A DNA stretch of 64,000 bases from Bog-752 sp963799395. GTDB lineage: Bacteria > Actinomycetota > Thermoleophilia > UBA2241. How positions within the stretch are numbered: the first letter of the stretch is position 1; the number at the start of each line of letters is the position of its first letter. Made by a program: the position numbers and the translations under genes. Shown here one piece after another: positions 54,715 through 62,448 of this stretch. Under the pieces are notes generated by a model, which saw only the letters and a program-made list of their open reading frames with translations, had not been told where the DNA came from and ran no database searches. The stretch is taken from NCBI GenBank assembly GCA_963799395.1, contig CAWCWZ010000062.1, positions 25,870 through 89,869 on the forward strand, given 5' to 3'.

Positions 54715-54755
54715 GGCGGCGAGCGCCGAGCCCGCAGGGCCCGGCGCTCGCCGCC
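54715..54755. terminator. Hairpin between permease 2 and kinase 1
   Basis: 19 pairs with one mismatch (arms 54715-54733 and 54737-54755), GCA loop. It shares the string GAGCCCGCAGGG with the hairpin after mtbB. Confidence 0.55.
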
Positions 54756-54782
54756 ACATGCGCCGATGTCGCTAGGAACAGC

Positions 54783-56447
54783 TCACTCGGGCGGCACCTC
54801 GAGGAAGGCATAGGAGATGTCGATGCCCTTGCCGCGCTGGTAGTAGCGGCTGATCCAGTAGATGACCACGCTGAAGACGATGATGCCGCCCGCAATCCCG
54901 TACGTCAGGCCCGGCGAGGTGCCGGTCAGGCCGTAGCCCTTCTTCACCAGGAAGGCGACCACGGCGGCCCCGCCGAAGATGGCGCCGATGAAGCCGAAGA
55001 TGGTCACCAGCGGTATGCCCAAGAACTGGTACTGGGCTCCCGGCGAGGCCTCGTACAGCGCTTTAGCGCGGTAGGGCAGTAGGGCGGCCGCCAGAGCGCT
55101 GAACACGAAGACGTAGCCGCAGGCGAAGGTGACGCCGAGCGTAAGGGTTGCCCACTTGGTCACGTAGCTGTAGCCGACGATCGCCCCCGCCCCTAGGATG
55201 AAGTAGATGAGGTGGGCGTTGACCGGGGTGCGGAAGCGTGCGTTGACCTTCGAGAACCAGGCCGGCAGGGTACGGTCGAGCGACATGCCGACCATGATAC
55301 GGGTGACGCCGATGTAGCAGTTGCAGAGGATCTGCAGCGAGGCCAGCATGAAGCTGACCGCCGCCAGCACCGTGATAATCGGGTTGGGCGAGATGATGAT
55401 GGCGAACATGCCGGGGAAGGGCAGTACCTTGCCGATGCCGGTGCCCGAAGCACTGATGGCACCGTAGTAGGAGGCCGAGACGGCGTTGAAGAAGCCGGTG
55501 CCCACGGCGCGCTGCTCGGTCCAGGCGATGAGGGCCAGCACGACACCAACGGCGATCAGCGAACCGACGATGATGAACATCTGGTTCTTAAAGACGCGGG
55601 CGCCCTTGATCTCGCCGCCCTGCTCCACGCTGTAGGTGGCCCACTGCGTGCTGGTCCAGGCGATCGGAGCGGCGAGTAGTGTGGCCCCGAGTGCGAACTT
55701 CGGGAAGAGGTTGTAGCCGCCCTTGACCGAGCTCACGTCGTGCTGCAGCCAGGTGTAGTAGGCCGGGTTCTTGTCGACGATCCCGTTGAAGTGGTTGATC
55801 GCCACGGCGAAGTGGGCGGGGTTCGTGCGCAGGAACTGGGCCAGCATGATCACCACGAGGATGCCGGTGCCAGCGAACATGGCGTACTGCAGGCGCACGT
55901 AGTTCTTGAAGCCGGTCACGAGCAGGATCGCCATGGCGGCCGCGCCGATGATGCTGATGACGACGACCCCCTGGTGGGACTCGGCCCAGACGCCGGCGTT
56001 GATCAGGCCGGTGCTGTTGTAGTGCACGCCGAGGCCCAGGAACAGCGGTGCGAGGCCGAGGTTGGCGAGCAGCCAGCCGGCCAGGGCGACCCACTCCAGG
56101 ATCCAGATGACGAAGCCGCTCATCACGACCGGGAAGCCGATGGCGCCGCCGAGCACGCGGCTCTGGAAGACGTAGTCGCCGCCGCTGCGGGGCATCGCCG
56201 TCGCCATCCATACATAGGCCAGGGCGATGGGCAGCTCGAGCAGTGTCGCGAACAGGCAGGCAGCCCAGACCGACACGCCGGGGAACGCCTCGGGCGCCCA
56301 CACAAACGTCCACGGGAAGATGACGCCCATGGTGAGGAAGTTGTAGATGAAGGCCGACCAGGGCGACATGACCCGGGACAGCCCCGACGCCTTGCGAGAA
56401 AAGACTTCGGGCTTTGCTGCGGCAGATGCTTCCATCTCTACCCCCAT
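54783..56447 (-). CDS. APC-superfamily permease (copy 2)
   Basis: 554 residues, about twelve helices, intact. Start ATG at 56447 (or 56435, MEASAAAKPE). FSRKASGLSRVMSPWSAF and TAMPRSGGDYVFQSRVLG match copy 1, so the two belong to one subfamily within APC. Interior motifs include ICNCYIGVTRIMVGMSLDRTLP-like LQILCNCYIGVTRIM. It is preceded on the - strand by metallophosphoesterase 2, mirroring the + strand operon. Confidence 0.85.
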   Translation of the reverse strand: MGVEMEASAAAKPEVFSRKASGLSRVMSPWSAFIYNFLTMGVIFPWTFVWAPEAFPGVSVWAACLFATLLELPIALAYVWMATAMPRSGGDYVFQSRVLGGAIGFPVVMSGFVIWILEWVALAGWLLANLGLAPLFLGLGVHYNSTGLINAGVWAESHQGVVVISIIGAAAMAILLVTGFKNYVRLQYAMFAGTGILVVIMLAQFLRTNPAHFAVAINHFNGIVDKNPAYYTWLQHDVSSVKGGYNLFPKFALGATLLAAPIAWTSTQWATYSVEQGGEIKGARVFKNQMFIIVGSLIAVGVVLALIAWTEQRAVGTGFFNAVSASYYGAISASGTGIGKVLPFPGMFAIIISPNPIITVLAAVSFMLASLQILCNCYIGVTRIMVGMSLDRTLPAWFSKVNARFRTPVNAHLIYFILGAGAIVGYSYVTKWATLTLGVTFACGYVFVFSALAAALLPYRAKALYEASPGAQYQFLGIPLVTIFGFIGAIFGGAAVVAFLVKKGYGLTGTSPGLTYGIAGGIIVFSVVIYWISRYYQRGKGIDISYAFLEVPPE

Positions 56448-56496
56448 GTCAGTTGAAAGACCAGATGACAGGATCGGTGCATGGAGAGCCGGGGAT

Positions 56497-57498
56497 CTAG
56501 CCCGACGTCATCTGATAGCCGACCACCTTGCCGGGCTGGAGCGTGAAGATGCAGCCCCGGATGATGCCCTCGCCGTACTCGCTGCCCGGGTTGATGACCG
56601 TCGTGCGGCCGATGGTGACCAGGCCGCGCGACTCGTGGATGTGACCGGTCAGGGCCAGGAGGGGCTTGTACTTCTCGATGACCTTGCGCACGGCGGTGCT
56701 GCCTGCCGGCGCGGATTGCGGTACGCCGCCGATGACGATCGGCGAAGGCGGGTCGGTCGACCAGTCGAGCTTGGGACAGTCGTCCAGGGTGCAGTCGTAG
56801 GGCGGCACGTGAAAGTTGAAGATGGCGCTCGTGTAGTCGTCGATGCCCTGCACGGCCTGTTCAAGGATCTCCTCTAGCACCGCCTCCTCGACCTCGCGTG
56901 GTGTGTCCCACGGGGTAGGGTTGGAATAGCCGCAGTTGGCCGTCGGGTAGAAGTCATCGATCATGACGATCCGGCCCTCGCAGTTCACAACGTGTTCGCT
57001 TTTCACCTCGTCGAAGACCGTGAGCACCTCGGGCTGGTCGTCGTTGCCCCCCGTGACGTACCACTTGACGTTGGTCCCCTCGAGCCGTTCGTCGGCCAGC
57101 GCGATCCAGCGCTCGATGCGCTCGCGGGCCAGTTGCCGGAACTTGGCGTCGATCACCTCCTGGTCGGCCTGCATGGCGTGCAGCTCGTCCTCGTGCACGG
57201 TGACGTGGTAGAAGCCGAGCGTCTCGATGCGCTCCTTGATGGCCGCCAGGGCGTCGGCGCCCTCGATGGGCTCGGTCGTGCCCTGCAGCGTCACGCGGTA
57301 GTGGCTGTCGTGCTCATGGACGATGGGCACGAGGAACTTGCCCATGATGTCGCCGCCCATGATGATGTGGTCGACCTTGTAGAACTTGGCGCAGTTCAGA
57401 AACTTGCGAAAGGTGCGCTCCGAGCCGTGCACGTCGGTCGCAAAGAAGAGTCGCGATTGCTTGGTTTCTGCGCCGTCTTTCTTCTTGAAGAGTGCCAT
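56497..57498 (-). CDS. Calcineurin-like metallophosphoesterase (copy 2)
   Basis: 333 residues from ATG 57498 (MALFKKKDGAETKQSRLFFATDVHG). Motifs: DVHGSE, GGDIMG, GGNDDQPE, FHVPPYD and GHIHESR. Same GNDD variant and same GSEYGEG ending as copy 1. Intact. It lies between nucleotidyltransferase-fold protein 2 and permease 2. Confidence 0.85.
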   Translation of the reverse strand: MALFKKKDGAETKQSRLFFATDVHGSERTFRKFLNCAKFYKVDHIIMGGDIMGKFLVPIVHEHDSHYRVTLQGTTEPIEGADALAAIKERIETLGFYHVTVHEDELHAMQADQEVIDAKFRQLARERIERWIALADERLEGTNVKWYVTGGNDDQPEVLTVFDEVKSEHVVNCEGRIVMIDDFYPTANCGYSNPTPWDTPREVEEAVLEEILEQAVQGIDDYTSAIFNFHVPPYDCTLDDCPKLDWSTDPPSPIVIGGVPQSAPAGSTAVRKVIEKYKPLLALTGHIHESRGLVTIGRTTVINPGSEYGEGIIRGCIFTLQPGKVVGYQMTSG

Positions 57499-57530
57499 CC
57501 TGCCATCCTGTCCGTGAATCGTACCGTGGC

Positions 57531-58344
57531 CTAGTCGATCTCTTTGTACCATCTGACTTTGTCGCCGACCCTGGCCCGCAGGCGCCATTTCGTGCCCTTC
57601 GGGTAGTCGTTCATGGCGGCGAGCAGCTCGGCGACGCGCTGCGCGACGATGGTCCGATCCTCGTCGGACAGGTCGAAGTGGGGAAGGTAGTCGCGCACCT
57701 TCTCGAGGTTCATCGAGGTCGTGCGCCAGAGCCCCACTCGCCGGCGCACAGCTCGGCGATGCGGGTGGCGTTCACGTGGTCGTTGTCGTCGCTCGCGATT
57801 GCGTGCTCGCGCAGCAGCATGATCGTGTCGATGATGTCCTTCTCGTTGATCTTGACGATCTGCATCTTCTCGAGGACGAGCTCGGCGAGGGGGATGGTGG
57901 GATCGTCGACCTCGAGCCTGTTCTTCCAGGGGATGGGGTGGCAGAAGTCGAGCCTGTCCATGAAGACGTCGACGTGGATGTGGCTGGTCGGGTTGTTGAA
58001 GATCAGCCTGCCGCCCTCGGCGTGGAAGGCGTTGATCTCGAGGTCCTCGTCGTAGCCCAGCGAGACGAAGAGGTCGCGGATCTGCTTCGACTGCTTGCCG
58101 TACGCGGCGAAGTCGATGTCCGTGTAGACGCGGTTCAGCTTGGCCTGGATCCAGCCGAACTGCGGGCAGTGGTGGTGGAAGGCGAGGGCGCCGATGATGC
58201 GCAGCGGGATGCCGTGCTGCTCGGCCGGCCGTCGACCACGCGCAGCGCTTCGTCTTCGAACAGCTTGGCCAAGTCAGCGTCGGGGTGACCAAGCCCGACT
58301 TCTTCGCCGACCTCGCCGGCCGGACGCGTTGCTTCGTCGCTCAT
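57531..58344 (-). CDS. Nucleotidyltransferase-fold protein (copy 2, two indels)
   Basis: About 270 residues after correction of indels near 58228 and 57737. The ATG at 58344 starts MSDEATRPAGEVG; the next frame has IIGALAFHHHCPQFG, VYTDIDFAAYGKQSKQIRDL, FNNPTSHIHVDVFMDRLDFC and LAELVLEKMQIVKINEKD. The last frame holds TSMNLEKVRDYLPHFDLSDED. Aligns with copy 1 over its full length, including the DID motif. Confidence 0.65.
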
Positions 58345-58401
58345 GCGGTGCTCCCGATTCGCCGATTTGCCTGTCTCAAGACGTCGTTAAGCATGTGGCT
58401 C

Positions 58402-59187
58402 CTAGATCACCTCGCAGCGCGGCCCGGCCCGCTCGACGCGTTCACAGACCTCGGCGTCGACCCCGCCATCGACCAGCACCACGTCGATCTGGTCGAGGGG
58501 GCAGATGACGACGGCGCCGACGAGGCCGAACTTGCTGCTGTCGGCCAGCACCACGACCTCGCCGCGCGTGCGGCGGATCATGGCGAGCTCGATGGCGGCC
58601 ACGGCGATGCTCGGCGTTGTGAGACCCGCCCGCGAGTCGAGGCAGTCGGCCCCGAGGAAGGTCTTGTCGGCATAGAAGTGGGCGATCATGTCGAGCGGCC
58701 ACGAGCCTTCGACGGCGTCGAGCCCGGGGCGGTAGAGGCCGCCGAGGAAGACGAGCTCGAGTCGCAGCCCCCTGGCCTCGGATGCCGCCGCCAGGCTGTG
58801 AGTGACGACGCGGGCCTCGAGATCGGGGTCGATGTGGCGCAGCATGTGCACGACCGTCGTGCCCGACCCCAGAAAGACGGTGTCGCGCGGCTCGATCATG
58901 GCGGCGGCGGCCCTGGCGATCCGTTCCTTCTCGGCCGCGTGGGAAACGGCGTTCTCTTCGTGCCACGGCTCGTCGCTCAGGTCCTGTCTGCGCACCGCGC
59001 CCCCGTGCGTGCGGGCGAGCACGCCCTCCTGTTCGAGGAGCCTGAGATCGCGGCGGATGGTTATCTCTGAGACGCCGAGGTCGCCGCTGAGCGTGGTGAC
59101 CCGGACGGCGCGCTGAGCCCTGAGAGCGGCGACGATCCGCGCCCGCCGCTCGGCGGGGAGCATCTCACGCACGTCTGAAGTGGACAA
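58402..59187 (-). CDS. DeoR/GlpR-family transcriptional regulator
   Basis: 261 residues. N-terminal helix-turn-helix (RIVAALRAQRAVRVTTLSG, VSEITIRRDLRLLEQEG, RTHGGAV) and a C-terminal sugar-phosphate-isomerase-like effector domain (FLGSGTTVVHML, FLGADCLDSRAGLTT, VLADSSKFGLVGA). Such regulators sense phosphorylated small molecules, which fits the kinase genes of this operon. It is the first gene of the - strand operon, 57 bases from the next. Probably autoregulated through the inverted repeat upstream. Confidence 0.9.
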   Translation of the reverse strand: MSTSDVREMLPAERRARIVAALRAQRAVRVTTLSGDLGVSEITIRRDLRLLEQEGVLARTHGGAVRRQDLSDEPWHEENAVSHAAEKERIARAAAAMIEPRDTVFLGSGTTVVHMLRHIDPDLEARVVTHSLAAASEARGLRLELVFLGGLYRPGLDAVEGSWPLDMIAHFYADKTFLGADCLDSRAGLTTPSIAVAAIELAMIRRTRGEVVVLADSSKFGLVGAVVICPLDQIDVVLVDGGVDAEVCERVERAGPRCEVI

Positions 59188-59212
59188 TCGACCCTTTCGC
59201 CCGAAGGCTTAT

Positions 59213-59248
59213 CGATCATGACTGGGCACAATCGTTCAGAGATGATCG
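59213..59248 (-). promoter_or_regulatory. Candidate operator for the DeoR regulator
   Basis: CGATCAT (59213-59219) and ATGATCG (59242-59248) form an inverted repeat with 22 bases between, placed between the -10 box and the deoR-like start and covering the expected transcript start. Confidence 0.4.
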
Positions 59249-59249
59249 G

Positions 59250-59277
59250 ATTGTAGGATCGCTTTGCCGCTTGTCAA
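59250..59277 (-). promoter_or_regulatory. Strong promoter for the - strand DeoR operon
   Basis: On the - strand: TTGACA (59277-59272), 16-base spacer, TACAAT (59255-59250). The transcript should begin near 59243, 56 bases before the regulator. Confidence 0.72.
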
Positions 59278-59451
59278 GGGTTGGTCGCAGCCTGATCAGA
59301 TAGCCGGCCATCGAGCGGCGGAAGGCTAGCGGAACGGAAGCGGCGGGGGCGGCGTTTCGAGCGCCACCCGAGGTCACTGCTAGCGCCCTCCACGTGACCA
59401 GGTGAAGGTTGGGCCGTGCGCGCATCTACCGGCGGGTGTAGAACAGACACG

Positions 59452-59889
59452 ATGAAGCGTGTCATCTCCATTGTCTTTGCGGTGGCGGTACTGGTAGGCC
59501 TGGAGCTGTTCTTCGGGTCTCTGGTTCGGGGCCTCACCACAGGCGTGCTGGTGATCGGGCTGATGTGGTGGGGACTCGTCGGCCCGTATTTCAGGAGCCG
59601 CAAGGCCACCAGTGAGATGACCGACTGGTCCCGCGACGGCGAGCACGGGGTCAACGAGCAGACCTGGCTCGTTGCTGTCGGACTGAGCAACGACGCCTCG
59701 TTTCACGATGACGTCTGCGGCTTCGCCCGCCAGGAAAGCGACGCCCACGACCTCGGACTGCGCATCTCCGCCTATGTCGGCGAGCATTTCAAGCCGGGGC
59801 AGATCGACAACCTGAGCCTGGTGGACTGGGACGCGATAGGCGCTTTCTGGTTGCAGAAGGCGGACGAGGCCAACCGCAGTCACCGCTGA
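59452..59889 (+). CDS. Small membrane protein of unknown family
   Basis: 145 residues from ATG 59452 (MKRVISIVFAVAVLVGLELFF); an upstream in-frame start at 59416 is less likely. Two membrane helices (about 3-20 and 25-45) are followed by a polar domain of about 95 residues (EQTWLVAVGLSNDASFHDD, LGLRISAYVGEHF). I do not recognise the family. It is a single + strand gene between two - strand blocks. Confidence 0.6.
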   Translation: MKRVISIVFAVAVLVGLELFFGSLVRGLTTGVLVIGLMWWGLVGPYFRSRKATSEMTDWSRDGEHGVNEQTWLVAVGLSNDASFHDDVCGFARQESDAHDLGLRISAYVGEHFKPGQIDNLSLVDWDAIGAFWLQKADEANRSHR

Positions 59890-59960
59890 GGGCTGCCCAC
59901 CCGCACCCGTCGTCGAGATTCAAAGTGCCAAGTCACGCCACTCAGCGCCAGCTCACGCCA

Positions 59961-60536
59961 TCACCGTTTGCGCCCTCCGCGCCGCTGCCGGGCCCGGGAG
60001 CGCCGCTCCGGCCGCGGAGCAGGCGGAGCCGAGTGTTCCGTAGGCTGAGCAACGGGCTGCGCAGACTGGGCCGCACGAGCCCGGGCCAGCCGGGCGTTCT
60101 GTATCGTGATGAAGGTGAACGCGATGCCGGCGAGGACGAAGCGCGTCACAAACGGGCTGGCCGCCCGCCCGAGCGTCAGCAGACCGGTGACGATGCCGGT
60201 GAGGCCCATCGCCCACATGACCAGGTAAAAGTTGGGTGCCCGTTCGCGCGATATGAACGGCAGGAACGAGGCGTTCAGCGCCATGACGAACATGAGCAGC
60301 GCGGCGCCTGTGGTGAGCGTCAGCGTCACGTACATCGGAACCGCCTTCACCGCCGGATCGGGCTTGAGCACGAACTGGACGAGTGAGACGACCATAAGCA
60401 GGGCCACGACGAAGACCACGCCCACGAGCAGCAGGAGGCTGCTGGTGCGGATCGATCGGGCGCCCGCCGTGGGAGGCGGTGTCCGGGCGGGACCCTGCCG
60501 GGCCAGTTGGCGCTTGTTCGACCTGCCGCGATTCAT
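59961..60536 (-). CDS. Four-helix membrane protein of unknown function (A)
   Basis: 191 residues. A basic N-terminus, then about four hydrophobic helices (LLLLVGVVFVVALLMVV, TLTLTTGAALLMFVMALNASFL, FYLVMWAMGLTGIVTGLLTL, FVLAGIAFTFITIQN) and a basic Ala/Pro-rich tail. Resembles gene B upstream in layout and in the segment ALNASFL/ALTLNAAFL. No known domain. Confidence 0.6.
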   Translation of the reverse strand: MNRGRSNKRQLARQGPARTPPPTAGARSIRTSSLLLLVGVVFVVALLMVVSLVQFVLKPDPAVKAVPMYVTLTLTTGAALLMFVMALNASFLPFISRERAPNFYLVMWAMGLTGIVTGLLTLGRAASPFVTRFVLAGIAFTFITIQNARLARARAAQSAQPVAQPTEHSAPPAPRPERRSRARQRRGGRKR

Positions 60537-60705
60537 CCTCTCTCCTATTCTGACTCAAGGGCCTCGCAGGCGACAGAGCGGCCCGCACTCGCCCCGCCGA
60601 GCTGGAGGCGCGGCATTGGCGGGCACGACGGTGCCGCCACAGCAGAAGCAGGCGAAGACCGCCTCCGGAGAGGTCAACCCGACACTGGGTCCGTGCTGCT
60701 GTCGT

Positions 60706-61273
60706 TCAGCGCTTGCGATGCCCGCGGCGCCGATGCTGCGACGCTCCCGGGGCCGGAGGTCGCGCAGCAGCAGCGGCGGGGGGGCGTCGGCTCGACGTTG
60801 CGCTGAGCGCCGGTCCCGCGAAGCGCACGAGCAGCACACTCAGCACGAACGCGACGGCCGGGATCACCACGATAACAATCGCGACTCCTCCCAGCTTCGC
60901 GCTGCCGAGATATCCGACGAGCGACGCTGCCGACCGCGAGAACAAAGACCGTCGCGGTCAGATAGGCCGCGACACGGCGCGAGAACAGGCGACCGACGAG
61001 AAAGGCCGCATTCAGCGTCAAGGCGACCATAAGTACCGTCGAGGCCGCGGCCATGATCAGCGCAATGAAGGTCACACCCGATGGCGCGCCGACCGTGCGA
61101 CTCACACTGGCGCCATGGAAGACGTTCGCCAGGGCGTTGAGCGTGCCGGCGAAGATGATCGCCAGAAGACCGAGGCGCGTGATGGCGACGAGCCCCGAGA
61201 AGAAGCCCGGACCCGGCCGCCGCCGACCGGGCGGGAGGCCGGCTCGACTGCCCGTCGGGAGGACGCTGGTCAT
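60706..61273 (-). CDS. Four-helix membrane protein of unknown function (B, one indel)
   Basis: About 188 residues after correction of an indel near 60925. ATG at 61273 (TSVLPTGSRAGLPPG). Helices include LGLLAIIFAGTLNALAN, VTFIALIMAAASTVLMVALT, VAAYLTATVFVLAVGSVA and VAIVIVVIPAVAFVLSVLL, then a basic, Ala/Pro-rich tail. Probable paralogue of gene A; both are on the - strand with 169 bases between them, where I see nothing else. Confidence 0.5.
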
Positions 61274-61388
61274 GACGGTCCGTGGTGACCCCAGACAGCC
61301 ACGACAGGACGGCCGATCAGTGAGGCGGGGGAGCTCGCCGGTGGGCGACTCAAGGATCACGACGGTATGGTTGTTCTCGACGTCTGCG

Positions 61389-62316
61389 TCAGGCGCCGGC
61401 CAGCCAGGCGGGATAGTCGGGATCGGCGAAGCCGCGCTCGGCGCGTCCGACGCGTTCCATGGCCCATGCCATGTAGTCGAACTCGATCTTGGACACCGTG
61501 TGCTGGATCATCGCCCACACGTCCCACCAGATCGGCCGAGACGATCTTGTAGAGCATCATGCGGCCGAAGAGGCGCTCGTCCATGTGACCGAGGTAGGCC
61601 TCGATGACCAGCCGCTCCTCCTCGCGCGAGTAGGGGTGCTCCATGACGTGGTCGCCGAGGTCGAAGTAGGGGTCGGTCATGCCGCCGTACTCCCAGTCGA
61701 TGATCCACATCTTGCCGTCGGCGTCGATGATGAAGTTCTCCGAGAGCAGGTCGTTCTGGCAGGCGACGTAGGGGACGGGGTTGCGAGCCGTCGCCTCTTC
61801 GATCTCGTCCATCCGCGGCAGCAGCGCCGCGAGACGGTCCGGCATGGGGGTGTTGATCTCGCGCGAGACCTTGGTGTAGCGGCGCAGCATGTCGAAGATC
61901 TCGATCTTGTTGCCGAAGACGGCGTTGTCGTGGTACACGCGGACCGCCTCGATGGCCTGCTTGATGCGCTCCGGGTGCCCGGCCATCGTCTCGGGGTGCA
62001 TGACCTCGCCGTCGATGAAGTCGATGACCATGGCCTTCTCGGGCTCGATGACGTGAGCGACCTGAGGGGCCGTCCCGATCCTGGCCGCCTCGATCATGCA
62101 CTGGCGCTCGATGTCGCGGTCGATGAACATGTCGGTGCCGGCGCCGGGCACGCGCAGCACGTACTTGCCGCCGCCGGGGTTGCCCCAGCCGCCGTTCACC
62201 CAGACGATGTAGTTGTGGTTGGTGATGCCGCCGCCGAGCTCCTCCCAGCGCACGTCCTTGCCCTGCCAGTCGGCGATGCGCGCGATGGCCTCGTCGGGGG
62301 TCAACCCATGTGCCAT
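61389..62316 (-). CDS. Choline/ethanolamine kinase-like phosphotransferase (copy 2, one indel)
   Basis: About 308 residues. VRWEELGGGITNHNYIVWV, VPGAGTDMFIDRD, catalytic loop ACQNDLLSENFI and WIIDWEYGGMTDPYFDLGD. The loop has Gln where copy 1 has His (ACHCDLLSEN). An indel near 61527 shifts the frame at SADLWWDVWAM; the true end is WLAGA and TGA at 61389-61391. Close paralogue of copy 1. It lies downstream of permease 3 on the same strand. Confidence 0.83.
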
Positions 62317-62356
62317 GGCCTCTTCCTTTGCTCGAACTGTGCAACGGGGGTGGGAC

Positions 62357-62390
62357 GCGGGTGGGCGGCGCTGTTGCGCCGCCCGCCCGC
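62357..62390 (-). terminator. 15-bp hairpin between permease 3 and kinase 2
   Basis: Arms 62357-62371 and 62376-62390 with one G-U pair and a TGTT loop, in the 132-base gap between the two - strand genes. Confidence 0.5.
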
Positions 62391-62448
62391 GCTGTCTATC
62401 TCGCGATCGTCGTGTGAGAACCGCCTCACACGACCGTTCGGCTCACAG

